Shown piece after piece: positions 12,632 through 24,233 of a stretch of 64,000 nt of DNA. The DNA comes from Cyclina sinensis (lineage: Eukaryota; Mollusca; Bivalvia; Venerida; Veneridae). Under the pieces are notes generated by a model. The model saw only the letters and a program-made list of their open reading frames with translations, did no database searches and was not told where the DNA came from. The position numbers and the translations under genes are program-made. Location: assembly GCA_012932295.1 (NCBI GenBank), contig JAAONU010000004.1, positions 29,304,304 to 29,368,303 on the forward strand, read 5' to 3'. Position 1 is the first letter of the stretch. Every line of letters starts with the position of its first letter.

Positions 12632-13622
12632 CTATCAAGCCGACAGTCTTTCGGTACTTTTAATGCATTGATTAACATTATCTTTCTCCAAGTTTTAGGA
12701 AAACTAGATCGCGACCGCGCAATCATGAGCTAAGAGTAATATGAGAATTGGCAGGGTGCAGCATGGTGAAATTTGCATTGACTTCTTTCCGAGCTCTGCC
12801 TCACAGGTGTGAGCAAATAAAGAGGTAGATAAAGAGGTACGGAAGGAACCCAAGTCTTTGCAAATAGATCACTGATGTATATAGAATTGCTATTTGCGAG
12901 GCTTGTTTCTTGGACAAGGGCAGTTTTAAAAAGTGTTCACCAGATTTCACAGGATGTTATGTGGGGTGTATTTAATAGCTTCCTTTAATAGCCACTATGT
13001 CAGTTTTATTTTCTTTTTCAGTATTTTTGCACATTTCAAGGTATCCGAGAGTGGTTGTGTGGGAGTTAGAACAGGGATCTGACAAAGCCTCAATGTTGAT
13101 TAGGTGTGTGGTCGTTTAAATTTCATTAACTTTTTACTTAGAAATTATTTAAAATACTTGTTACATACATTTCAATAGGCGCGATTATATTCTACCAAAG
13201 CTAGTCTCCTCTAACAGAATGTTTAGTTTTTTGCTTTTTTCTTGTTGTTGATTTTTTTTATAAAAGAGATTCACATTTGTACTACCTCACACCTACATTA
13301 AGGTAGTTCCTACTTAGAGATTAGTTTGTTTTGCTCTTACTAATATATTTTCTTTAATTTCCGTCAGGAAATTAAAACAGTATCAAACAAATGGATTCAT
13401 CTTAAACACTTCTTGTAACAGTCTGGTAGATAAGAATAACCTACTTGACTTGATGACACTGATACTTCAAAACTATCTGTACAAAAACGAAAAAAAAGTA
13501 TCATTTAATTGTTCTAAACCTAATAAGAACATTACTCACATCCAGTAATTGTTCATTGTCACTACAAGTAGGTGTTGAAAGTAAACTGGACTGGAAAAGG
13601 ACTAGCGATTACATCATCAACT
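12632..13622 (+). repeat. Left arm of a ~1 kb inverted repeat pair
   Basis: This stretch is the inverted counterpart of 28912 down to 28076 continued by 24233 down to 24030. Matching landmarks are acagtctttcggtac, gcgcaatcatgagctaagag, ggtacggaaggaacccaagt, gctagtctcctctaacag, tttccgtcaggaaatta and ttgttcattgtcactacaag. No coding frame is kept, so it is a dispersed repeat of unknown class. Confidence 0.7.
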
Positions 13623-13779
13623 TTTATAACAAGAGGGTCATAATGGCCCTTGATCGCTTACTTGAGAACTTTGGCTGTGGGTTTGCTGTTACGCAAACAT
13701 AAAAAGCAGTATTTCTTTTTTCTAATTGAAGATATGAAGGTTTCTACAAACCAAATCAGTCAATAAATAAAGGCAGAAG

Positions 13780-14690
13780 TAGAAATACCTATTATAAGCT
13801 ATAGTGACCTTGACCTTGACCCAGTGACCTCAAACTCCACTTATGGGTAGAGGTCTAAGCAAGAAACATATATACCGAATATGAAATACATTGGTCTATA
13901 AATGAAGGCACTATGAGGTAAAGTAGATAAATCTATTTTTAGCCTCGGTGACCTTAACCTAATATAATAATTTGAAAAACCTTGATAACGGTCCACTAGA
14001 CAGTGCTTCATGCCAAAATGTAAAATTCTTTAACCTTGTGATTTCAGACAGGAAGGTTTTTAAAGATTTTATTCTATATTGTTATGTAAAAATTCTGACC
14101 CCTAGGGCGGGGACAATAGTGACCCCAGGGACATAATTTGATCAAACTTTGTAGATGTCCACTAGACAATGCTTCATGCCAAATTCTTAAACTCTAGGTT
14201 TTCTATTTTCAAATAAAAAATTTTGTTCTATATTGTTATGTAAAACTTGTGACGCCTCGGGCGGGGCCAACAGTAACCCCAGGGACATTATTTGGACAAA
14301 GTTTGTAGATGTCCACTAAACAATGCTTCATGCCAAGTTTTAAAACTCTATACCTTGTGCTTTCAGACAAGAAGATTTTTTAAAAATTTCTTTTATACTG
14401 CTATGTAAAACTTGTGACCCCTAGGGCGGGGCCAATAGTGACCCAAGGGACATAATCTGAACAAAATTTGTAGAAGTCCACTAGGCAATACTCAGGAACA
14501 TTATTTGAACTTACTTGGTAGCAGTCTATTAGACAATGCTCCATGCCAAATTTCAGACCTCTGGGCTTAGCAAGTTTTGGACAAGAAGATTTTTAGAGTT
14601 TTTCATTCTTGTTGCCATAGCAACCAGAGTTCGTCATGGAATGGAACTCTTTTAATAACTTTGGTAAAGTTTCATGCTCAGGTGAGCTAA
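13780..14690 (+). repeat. Bivalve-type dispersed repeat with ~160-bp tandem core
   Basis: It begins with tagtgaccttgaccttgacc. The core repeats gtccactagacaatgcttca-type sequence at 13991, 14157, 14311 and 14475, alternating with gacccctagggcggggccaa. It ends near 14683 with ctcaggtgagctaa, a motif that also ends other repeats in this window. Confidence 0.65.
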
Positions 14691-16318
14691 ACACTGAATA
14701 ATCATACGTCACACAACAGGACAGTTCGTTCTTTTTGGTCTTACATGTGGTTACCTTTATTCACGCCTTATTATGTGATAAAATATCACTTCTGTTTCTT
14801 TTAGCTGTTCCTGTGAGAGTTTAATGAATTTCAGCTGTTCGTCGCAAACTATTTATCTGTAAATTGGTCTTTCTAAGTCTCTCTCTGAATGTGTAAATGA
14901 CCAGTTTTCACCAGTGTGCAGTATAAAAGCAGTATAAAAACAGCATTGGTATAGTCTTACATTTCCTTTGGGTGTCTTAGCATTTTCACAGGTATTAGAT
15001 TTGTTTCATTTGCTGCATTTACTATAAGAATTTATATTGTGTTGACGGGTTCTGTCGACATACACATCAGCCACCATAACTATCACCATACTGTTACTTT
15101 AGAAATAGTTCTGTCCAAAATTATGTGCACATGTCACGAAACGCAAATTTGAGTCAGTAGGCGAAAAAATATAAAAAATACCATCATTTTTAGGATCTGG
15201 GAAAAAGTTTCTTCACTAATGTTATTTGCTGTCAAACAATTTGTTGAGATAAATGTCAATTATGGCATCTATGACCGCCATGGCTTTGTGAACGTACAAA
15301 GAATCATGTTCATGTTTGTAAATTAAGAAAAAAGTATAAATTAAAATCATATTCTTTGTCCGCGTCTAATCTTGGTTTGACTTAAACCTTTCTATCTCTG
15401 TTGGTATAGGCTATTAGTATTTTGCGAAACGGAACGGAACGGAACAAGTGGTGGGGTACCAAAAGGGGAGTGCCAGATTCTTTATTTTTGTTATTTGGAT
15501 AAATTGGTTGGCTGGGCACTTTTGTCCACTCCTTTATATGAGTACATTTAAATAGGATCTGACATGTGATGTCAGGTAAAACAAGCAATATTGAAAGAGA
15601 TGACGAAAATTGTTTTTATGCGACTCTCTGGCGAGCTTAATAATAAAGTTCCTGGACAACTTCAATATTTTTTTCTTTTCAGTATTTTCAGTTTCAGAGT
15701 TTTTTATCACTCAAAACGAGTCAAAATAATCTTACATGAAAGAAATCTGCGCAAGCAAAATGTGGGTGCTGTCTGTATGCGTCGTAAAAGAAGTTGAGGT
15801 TTCTCCATATTTGACTACAATTACAGATCCATTTTACTGTTAGCATCACTACTCCTTAGAAAGTGATGTTTGTAAACATGTGATAGAATGTTAGGGACGA
15901 ATATTTCTATGCAGCGAATAGCAAAAACATTATGTTGTATAACACGTGTGTTAATATAAGATACTACTTTTATGTCTGTATTACACTCTAACAAGGGTTG
16001 GCATGTAAGTAAAATAAGTGATAAATAAAACTTGTTTCCATTTAAACTAATGCTTGACTGTAATGTCGTAGAAGAAACCAAAAATCTTGTGGGCAACTAA
16101 ACTTTTAGAACTGTTATAATTCTGCGAAAGCTAATGACAATAATCGGCACACTTTATCAGTTCTCATTTTTATGAAAATGCGTCATCCTTGAGCCAGAAA
16201 AGCATCTCGAAATGAAATATGGTTGTTAATCACAAAAATAAAACCCTTACTGTATTATCGTATAATCATGTTGTATCGTGATAATTATTCTCGTGTTTAA
16301 ATTGGGTTCCGTATGAAG

Positions 16319-16386
16319 TTGTTCCGTTTCGTAAAATACAGTTACCCACACGGGTTACCGTATTTTACGGAACGGAACGGAACAAA
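16319..16386. repeat. Palindrome module P1
   Basis: Near-perfect hairpin: gttccgtttcgtaaaatac, centre around tacccacacgggtt, then gtattttacggaacggaac. Sequence-related modules lie at 16818-16890, 17493-17565, 19398-19476 and 20589-20668, with half modules at both ends of the element. Confidence 0.85.
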
Positions 16387-16817
16387 CACTTATAATTCTT
16401 CAGAGAATAGATACATTATCAAAAGTTCATTATCAAATGAACATAGTATAGTAACAGGCTGAAGCCGGTGATATGACTGAAGTCTCAGTAACTTCTTATT
16501 TTGCGAATGGGCAAACGTGTTGGTCAATCGAGATTCTCGCATGAATAATTTCTTGGTTTTTTTTTAATTCCAGCAGATTTCGATTTTTTATGGACTTTTT
16601 CCCAGTAAATTATGTAAAACTATGTTATGCAATAAAAAACGCAACAAATAACGAGAACTTTAACCAAAATCGTTTAGCGGTGTTGGATTAAATGTTGTGC
16701 AACCTAACATAATTACCTTTAGTTGATCAAGTGTAATATCATTTTTTATAGGGAATAGGTGCTATTTACTTTTAACATTTTTGTTATGTTTATGAAATTA
16801 ATTTTTCTAAATTATTT

Positions 16818-16890
16818 TGTTCCGTTCCGTTTCGTAAATTACAGTTACCCACACAGGTAACTGTATTTTACGGAACGGAACGAAACAAAC
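16818..16890. repeat. Palindrome module P2
   Basis: Hairpin of gttccgttccgtttcgtaaa and its complement around cagttacccacacaggtaac. One of five full modules of the foldback element. Confidence 0.85.
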
Positions 16891-17492
16891 TATTTTTAAA
16901 AATTAGGAGAATATATACATTTTTAATAGTTTATCATCAATTTTACTCTCTAAAGAAATTGTAAGTTGAAGCCTTTTCTACAATTGAACATGTTCGATAT
17001 AAAGTCTCAATAACGTTTGCAAATGAAAGACTATTTCAAGGATCATTTCCCGCCTTTTCAAGTTACCTTCAGCTTTCGTTTTAGGACTGATTATTGTTTT
17101 GGACTTAATCAAAAACTAAATTAATCTTTTGCATTACACGACAGGATCCAAGATTTCAAGAATGGGAGTTTGTTTGGGGCAGTCTTTGGACAGTTACATG
17201 ATTATTTTTAACTTTCTGGCCAAAATTCCCATGAAAATATAATATGCTGACCAAAAGGGGGGTGCGAGCAACTCCACTGAACTTCCTCTAAGTTTAAAAG
17301 AAGTTTTGCCAGAATCGTTACGCGTGTGTCTGTTGATTGCATATGTGAAAACTAACTAATTACCTTTAACTTGTCACACGAAACATCTACTTCTTTTGAT
17401 ACGGGACGGGTAACTAGAACCAATATAAGTTGACTGTCATTTAGCAATTAATATTTCTATTATTCTTATGAAATAAAAAGTTCTGAATGCTG

Positions 17493-17565
17493 TTGTTCCG
17501 TTCCGTTTCGTAAAATACAGTTACCCACACAGGCAACTGTATTTTACGAAACGGAATGAAACATT
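17493..17565. repeat. Palindrome module P3
   Basis: Hairpin of gttccgttccgtttcgtaaa and its near complement around cagttacccacacaggcaac. The two flanks of the stem have small compensated differences. Confidence 0.85.
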
Positions 17566-19397
17566 GTTCCAGTCAATCAGCTCCCGGTTTGATGGTTTGG
17601 CATTTCTCAAGAAAACGTACTTAATAATTGAAATGCATGGAGTTCTTTGGAGTTCAAAGAAGCAAAAGATGGTAAAATTTCACTTTTATCAAAATATGGA
17701 AATTTATCCATTTATTTCATGTTTTTTCCTTGGATACATAACAAACTCGACACTTTAATTGTGAATGCAATATATTCCGAGAGCAGGTTTGCAGTGATTT
17801 TGATGTCACCAATTGTCATCTTTAAAAATGCCTTACTCTAAAAATGTGAATATTTTGATATACATGTAAATGAAATTTTACCATTTTACTGTCCTGGAAT
17901 TCAAAGTACGCGACAAAGATTTTGTTTTTATTGGTAGTGTTGTTTAATTATCTAATAATCGAATAATTTGCTTTTGTATTTTCAAGTGCATTTTCTTGAA
18001 AAATGGCGAACCCATAATACTTGCAACAGGTACGATGAAGTAGCCATAGATAGATAACAGATAGAACCATCCAAAATAGTGCTTGAATGAATGCAAATCG
18101 AGTGAAAATAAATAATCAAGTAATCCTTTGAACCTTTCCCTGAATGGCTGGCCAAAATAAAAGTCGCATTCACGAAATATAATTAGGCTTGTATAATGCA
18201 TATGTGTGGAGCTACAACAATGCTTTTATTTAATGTAATTATTAAGAACCTATTTCTAAAATATGACTAGCTGAACATTAAGGTCAGGTATAACGTTGTA
18301 GTAAGGAATTAATTACTAGATTATTATTTACCTAATCATTTACAGCTCCGGACGGAGCATTGTGAAAAGGGTCTATTTGGTGAAATCACATCGGAAGAGG
18401 CTACCGATTCCAACGAATGATCGAGTATGATTTGCAACCGATATCCCGACACTACCACTCGGTAGATCTACAGTAACCCAGTCAGTAAGTTCATTATCCT
18501 GGTGTCATGTACTACGGCAAAGTCCGTACGGTGCAGTCTTTAGCTATATTTGACCTACATTAAAATAAAAGCGGACGGGACTGTAACATCAAAAGTTGTA
18601 ACTTTACCATTTCAAACTCTGTAAACTTCTTCAATTGTTAAATATTTGAAGGTCAAGTTTTATCGTCTGAAACTACGTCGAAAAAAAATTAGAAAGGTAA
18701 AATATAAGGGAAGTAACTTAGGGAGAAATTGTATATTCTCGAGTAAGGGTTGGAGCATCGGACTTCAGTTTCGTAAATGTAATACCCCGCAAATATGAAT
18801 ATATTGCAGCCCTATTCATGTGCAGGGCTTGGCGTAAATGAGAAGACAATTGGTGTAACCTAAATAGAATAGAATAAGCATGTGATCAATCATATATAAA
18901 TAATCTTTTTCATTTACTGTTATCTTCACCAAAATTCAAAAAGACCAACTCTGTTAAGTATATAACCAGGACCTGCTGTAACCCACAAGTATTCTGTAAG
19001 CAAACAATTTCTTGTGACTTGGTTTTCTTCAAAACAATTTCAGTAGATATCTTAAAGTATAGCATTGTTCATAATTTAATTAACCTGACGGCAATACTTT
19101 TCGGGTGTTTTCCAGTTATTTTAATTTACCGACTAAAATATTTAATTTTCTTTTATACATTCGATATATTGTTCGAGTATGTGTAAACTTATAATAATCT
19201 AATCTTCTTCATGCTTCTTCATGTTTACAACTTTCATTTGATAATGAACTATTGATGATGTACACATTCTCTCAACAATCACAAAGAGTTTGTTCCGTTC
19301 CTTTGCGTACAATACAGTTACCTGTGGTTACCTGTTACTATATTTAATGTTCATTTGATAATGAACTTTTAAAATTTATCTTTTCTCTAAACAATTA

Positions 19398-19476
19398 TAA
19401 AGTGTTTGTTCCGTCCCGTTCCTAAAAATACAGTAACCCGTGCGGGTAACTGTATTTTGCGTAACGGAACGGAAAG
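19398..19476. repeat. Palindrome module P5, with a decayed half module at 19289-19345
   Basis: gttccgtcccgttcctaaaa pairs with ttttgcgtaacggaacgg around cagtaacccgtgcgggtaac. A partial copy (gttccgttcctttgcgtac, then cagttacctgtgg) lies about 110 bases to the left. Confidence 0.75.
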
Positions 19477-19676
19477 ATAACATTCAGAACAATTTATTAC
19501 ATATTCACAACAGAAATGTTAATTGGTAAATAAATTTCATTGCTATCGGTTTCAGTCCACCAAACCCAACAAAAAGTTACTATTTCTTGCAACGAGTTAA
19601 AGGTTAATGTTAGGCTTCATTAAATGCATTTTTTGCATATGCATACCATCGTTTTGGATGGATCGAAATTGTACTT

Positions 19677-20264
19677 TTTACCGGTGTAAATATTGAGTTG
19701 CGCTCAACCCGGGGCTAGGCGACATTTCCATTAGCTCAATCAAACCGAGCCTGCAATATTTTCATATTTGTCCTGTTCAGTGGCTTTTGTTCGGTTTGTG
19801 CCGTGTGGTGGCTGTAAAATGTCTCCTCGTACATTCAATAAGCGCTGTTATCAGTTAGGCCCTTTCATAGTTGTTGAGCACGATATATATCTATATGTCA
19901 ATATTACTTAAAAAAACTACTTTTGGTGAAATTTTTCGGCCAGTTTTAAGACGGATGGTTTCATTATTCCAGCCAAAACATTTGGATATTGTTCAATCAC
20001 CCCAGTCATATACTTCCTGCTTTTTAATTATTGCTTTTGGCGTTCTCTTTGATTAATTCCATTCCGTTCAGTTCTGCCCATTGTTTCTTGTTTAGGAAAA
20101 GCCCACACTTTTATCTGGTGACCATGGAATGGTATTAATCTGAAACAAAAAACGCATTAAAGGTTTCTTTTTCACCGCTTTATGCATAACATCGATTGGG
20201 ATTGACCGAAATTGCACTGTTTACTCGTGTAAATATAGAGTTGCGCTCAACCCGGGGCTAAGCG
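19677..20264. repeat. Direct repeat pair, 543 bp apart, inside the foldback element
   Basis: gagttgcgctcaacccgggg occurs near 19693 and again near 20236, each preceded by gtgtaaatat and a diverged but alignable 70-base flank. Both copies also contain the short palindrome ttgcgctcaa. Confidence 0.6.
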
Positions 20265-20588
20265 GCATGGGCAGTAATATGCATTTCCATAAATGACCAT
20301 TATCAGTTTAAACCGACACATGCATAATGATTTTGGTTTAAGTTCCAGTAACTTTAAGTGAAAAGTTTACAACGAAAATAAATAGTTTTGCATGACTGTC
20401 TCAAATATAGCCTAAACAATAATCAGTTGAAAAAACAGGTTTACTTAAAAAATCAGGTTGCTTATAAAAACAAACATTAGTTCACGAGATCTTAATTGAT
20501 AGCTGTTTTTTTATCCCCAAAAATTAAACGTTACTTAGACTCTACTACGTGTTAGCCAGTATGACGTGAACCAGACTATTACAAAGCG

Positions 20589-20668
20589 TTGTTTCGTTCC
20601 GTTCCGTTCCGTAAAATAGAGTTACCTGTGTGGGTAATCGTATTTTACGGGACGGAACGGAACAACAT
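20589..20668. repeat. Palindrome module P6
   Basis: gttccgttccgttccgtaaa pairs with gtattttacgggacggaac around gagttacctgtgtgggtaat. It mirrors P1 in the opposite arm of the foldback element. Confidence 0.85.
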
Positions 20669-21599
20669 CATACAGAACTAATTTTCAACACGAAAATAAT
20701 TATGATAATAAGTTAATGTAATTATTTGAAATAAACAACAAAATTTATTTCAAAACGCATATCTGGCATTAGGACGACGCGTTATTAATGTAATCTTTTA
20801 TGAATTATTTCCTTGATAAAGTGTGCCGATTATTCTCACGTTCGTCTATAACGTTCAATAAAATGTTTACAAACATAAAAAACATTTTTTTCTGAGGAAG
20901 TGTATATTAGGAGTAGTGCGCACAATAGTCAAATAGATCTGTAATTGTAACCAAATAAGGATAATCCGCAACTTCTTTTTACGATGTAACAGACAGCGCG
21001 CACAGTTGCATGCGCAGATTTATTTTATCAAAGATTATTTTTCAAGTAATAAAAAAATCTGAAACTGAAAATATTGAAAAGTAGTTAAGATAAAAATATT
21101 TCAGTTGTCATGGAACTTTATTAGAGTTGCGTATTAACAATTTTCGTGATCTCTTTCAATTTCTATTCTATTGAATGACATCTCATGTCATATCCATTTT
21201 ATATGTATCATATAAAGGAGTTGATAAAAAGTGCCCAGCCAAACCAAGGTATAAAAATATAGAAAAAATAGAATCTGGCATTCCCTGTTTGGTATCTCAT
21301 CACTTGTTCCGTTCCTTTCCGTTTCGTAAAATACTAGTAGCCATTTAAAAAAGCAATGTTCTCACACTTGGACGCTTTTAAACACCCAAGACTAGGGTAA
21401 ATTCGTTCTTCCTTCAGTCCTTCATTTATTCATTTTTTATTTAAGACACATTGAATCACAAACATTAATTTTACAATAAAATTTAATAAAACATGCAAAT
21501 AATGTAGTTTTTTTTCTATATCACCGCATATTATAACTCAGTGTTTGTTGCTTTGAACATCAGATACAGAAAACAAAATTAGAAACTGGCCATTCATAG

Positions 21600-21670
21600 G
21601 TTCGTTCGTTCGCTCGCTCATTCGCACGTTCGTTCCTCATTCGTTCGTTCGTGCGTGCGTTCGTCCGTTA
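21600..21670. repeat. (TTCG)n-like microsatellite
   Basis: Irregular run of gttcgttcgctcgctc and gttcgtgcgtgcgttc repeats. Simple sequence with no other feature. Confidence 0.8.
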
Positions 21671-22564
21671 AAACCTTCAGTAAGATTGAACAAAATCAAA
21701 TAAGTGTTTTATTTTAAAAAAATAAATGTCAAGATAAAGCTTCTCGAGACTTATATTAGAGACAGAAAACGGTATTCACAGTATCTTTTATTTCAAAGAC
21801 CCAACAGGACGGCTAATGTGCCCGATGCCTGAAGGTAGGGCCTACTAGGGGTTTGTTTTTGCACTGTAATTTATTTACCTTAAGCCATTTTTTTGCAAAC
21901 CTTACTTTTCACTTATTTAGGAATGGCGACGTAAGACAATGCCAAATGAATAATTTGCACGACTTCTATTGGTAGATATTCCTTTACTTACACTAAATAT
22001 ACGTGTAAGTTTGTTGATTTGACAAAAAGCTGAAATATATGCTTCATATTAACATGATTAAGGTAGCCTGACTGAGTTACTATTTCTTCGATAATAACAT
22101 TATTGTTTTATGAAAACACTTTTCATAGATGCACGTTGAAGCATGTTTCGGGCCGAACGTATATAAATAGATGTACAGTAAAATCGATTTGTATACCATA
22201 TTTTCCGTTACTTTATTCACATCAACGCCATTTATAAACGCTCGGTACACGGACGCTTTATCTGTATCAGCCGTTCACAATCATTTGTAAGAACGTATAG
22301 AAATCTACCGAGTTGGCTGCTTAAAAAAGCATCTAATGGGTTATGCTCAATATGATCACATCTTGATGCAATATTTCTTGCAATATTGATAGTTATGTTC
22401 TTGCTTTAATGTTTCGGTCCCTGTAAGTAAATATTGTCAGAGTGTAAACAAAGTAAGCAAGTAATTTTATTACAATATATAATATCTTCAGTCTTTACAA
22501 GCACATGATATAATGAATACACTATAAAATATGAACCTTGAGAACTAATCTACCCGAAACCATA

Positions 22565-22870
22565 TTTTTTCAGCATGATGCTGGATTTATTTTGTATGAC
22601 CCTGCATGATGCAGAAAATAATTATGACCCTGTATGATGCTTAAAACTTCAGCATGATGCTGTGTCTTATAGTAAGCCATACTATGGCGTACCATTAGGG
22701 GTTTTATTGCTAGACCCAGCACCATGATAAAGTTTTTAGCATAATGCAGGGTCATGATAATTATTTTTTAGCATAATACAGGGTCATGACAATTATTTTC
22801 AGCATCATACAGGGTCATGCAAAAAAATCCAGCATCATGCTGATTTTTTTCCTAAAAATGCTGCATCATA
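22565..22870. mobile_element. Foldback MITE with iterated gcatcatgcagggtcatg, copy 1
   Basis: The left half carries cagcatgatgctgg and gaccctgcatgatgc repeats; the right half carries their reverse complements (agcataatgcagggtcatg, agcatcatacagggtcatg) every 35 bases or so. The whole can fold into one long hairpin centred near 22680. It aligns in inverse sense with 35395-35690, sharing gggttttattgctagacccagc. No open frame. Confidence 0.7.
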
Positions 22871-22929
22871 AAAGAATATTTGTAAGGGGATTTGCCACTT
22901 GCGGTCCGGCGGCCTAAGATATACGTTGT

Positions 22930-23400
22930 GTTTTATAGTAAGAGAATTATTTCTTAACTCAGTTTCAACAAATAACATAATCTATCTATCTCTCATAACC
23001 TGAAAAGGAAAAGAAAGAAAAGACGTAGAAATAAAAGCAGAAAGAAAGAAAGAAAGAAAGAAAGAATGAAAGAGAGAAAGAAAGAAAGAAAAAGAGCGAG
23101 TGAGTGAGTGAGTTAATGGGTGGGTGAGTAAGTGAGTGAGTGAGTCGGTCGGTCGGCCGGTCAGTCAATTATCAATAAGAAAGTAAATACGAATATATTT
23201 AATCCGACCTACCTTAAATATTTTATTAACTTACTTACTTACTTATTTGCTCACTCAATCACTGTCCGTTCGATTGATCGAACGGCCGCCCGGCTGATTG
23301 AACGAGAAATCGACCGACTCTCTTTTCTTCTTTCTTTCTTTCTTTTAAAAAAAGGAGAAATAAATAGATTATGTCACTTGTTAAGCATCTTCATTATCAG
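22930..23400. repeat. Satellite unit expanded by microsatellites
   Basis: acaaataacataatctatct on the left and agaaataaatagattatgtc on the right are the flanks of a satellite unit also seen at 32685-33010. The centre has been filled by (GAAA)n, (GTGA)n, (GGTC)n, (TTAC)n and (TTTC)n runs. The open frame across it is a simple-repeat artefact. Confidence 0.65.
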
Positions 23401-23554
23401 CGTTTAACCAAATCATGTAGAAAATTAGAAAATAAAAATATATGTACATCTAGTGAATGTTTCCACAATATTGATTTTTGAGTAATAATGACTTCTGTAA
23501 TAATTGTTTTTTTTTGTATTATTTTTTTTACAAACAGCTTAAAAACTGAATAAT

Positions 23555-23556
<2 letters not shown>

Positions 23557-23616
<60 letters not shown>
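23557..23616. repeat. (CA)n microsatellite
   Basis: About 60 bases of CA dinucleotides with scattered CG steps. Confidence 0.95.
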
Positions 23617-23647
23617 TATGTAACGGATTAAGTATCTAACACGCACA

Positions 23648-23776
23648 CGTCCTTGTAGGCGTGTGATTAAAAGGAGTCAATGTGTCTTGGAAGGACTGAT
23701 TCTTAACCCAAATTCTCCTATAAGAAATATATAAATGTCCCAGTTGACTCCTTTTAATCACACGCCTACAAGGACG
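23648..23776. mobile_element. 129-bp MITE with perfect 33-bp inverted ends
   Basis: Positions 23648-23680 (starting cgtccttgtaggcgtgtgat) are the exact reverse complement of 23744-23776. The loop is 63 bases. I cannot see a clear target duplication. Perfect arms suggest a recent insertion or a conserved hairpin. Confidence 0.8.
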
Positions 23777-24029
23777 ATAAACGGTATCTAAATTGAACTG
23801 TAATTTACTTCTTTATTTGCTGCACCTGCAAATAAGTGATATTAACCTTAGTACCGTCTAGTTTACAATCGTGCAAATACATGAAGCAGTAAAAAGCTAT
23901 ACATATTAAGTTGAAATCTTAGGTGGTAAGAGCGAAGGTAACAAATATATGTGTGCATGTTAGTTAGTTAATCCATTCCTATATGTTTTATATATAAAAA
24001 CATATATGTGATGCATGATTATTCAGTTT

Positions 24030-24233
24030 TTATAGAAGTTGATGATATAATGGCTAGTCCTTTTCCAATCCAGTTTACTTTCAACACCCACTTGTAGTGA
24101 CAATGAACAATTACTTGATGTGAGTTTAACTGTTAAGAGTAGTTTAAAAAAATCTCCTTATAAAAATTAAAACAATTTCATGATACTTTTTTCCGTTTTT
24201 TCCGTTTTTTTTTCACAGATAGATACCCAGCAA
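24030..24233 (-). repeat. Right arm of ~1 kb inverted repeat, distal part
   Basis: Reverse complement of about 13480-13622: ggctagtccttttccaatcc and cttgtagtgacaatgaacaa match. The arm is cut off abruptly where the TACCCAGCAAAC element starts and resumes at 28076. Confidence 0.75.

Larger units (their letters stand above)
15409..21342. mobile_element. 5.9 kb foldback element with palindrome modules
   Basis: The left end ggctattagtattttgcgaa and the right end (reverse complement ggctactagtattttacgaa) mirror each other. The arms stay inverted for at least 700 bases: ggctgggcacttttgtccac at 15510 mirrors gtgcccagcc at 21232; gaaagagatgacgaaaattg at 15593 mirrors caattttcgtgatctctttc at 21147; ataatcggcacactttatca at 16140 mirrors tgataaagtgtgccgattat at 20815. 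Inside sit palindromes built on gttccgttccgtttcgtaaa. No transposase frame is seen. Structure resembles foldback elements; superfamily unknown. Confidence 0.7.
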
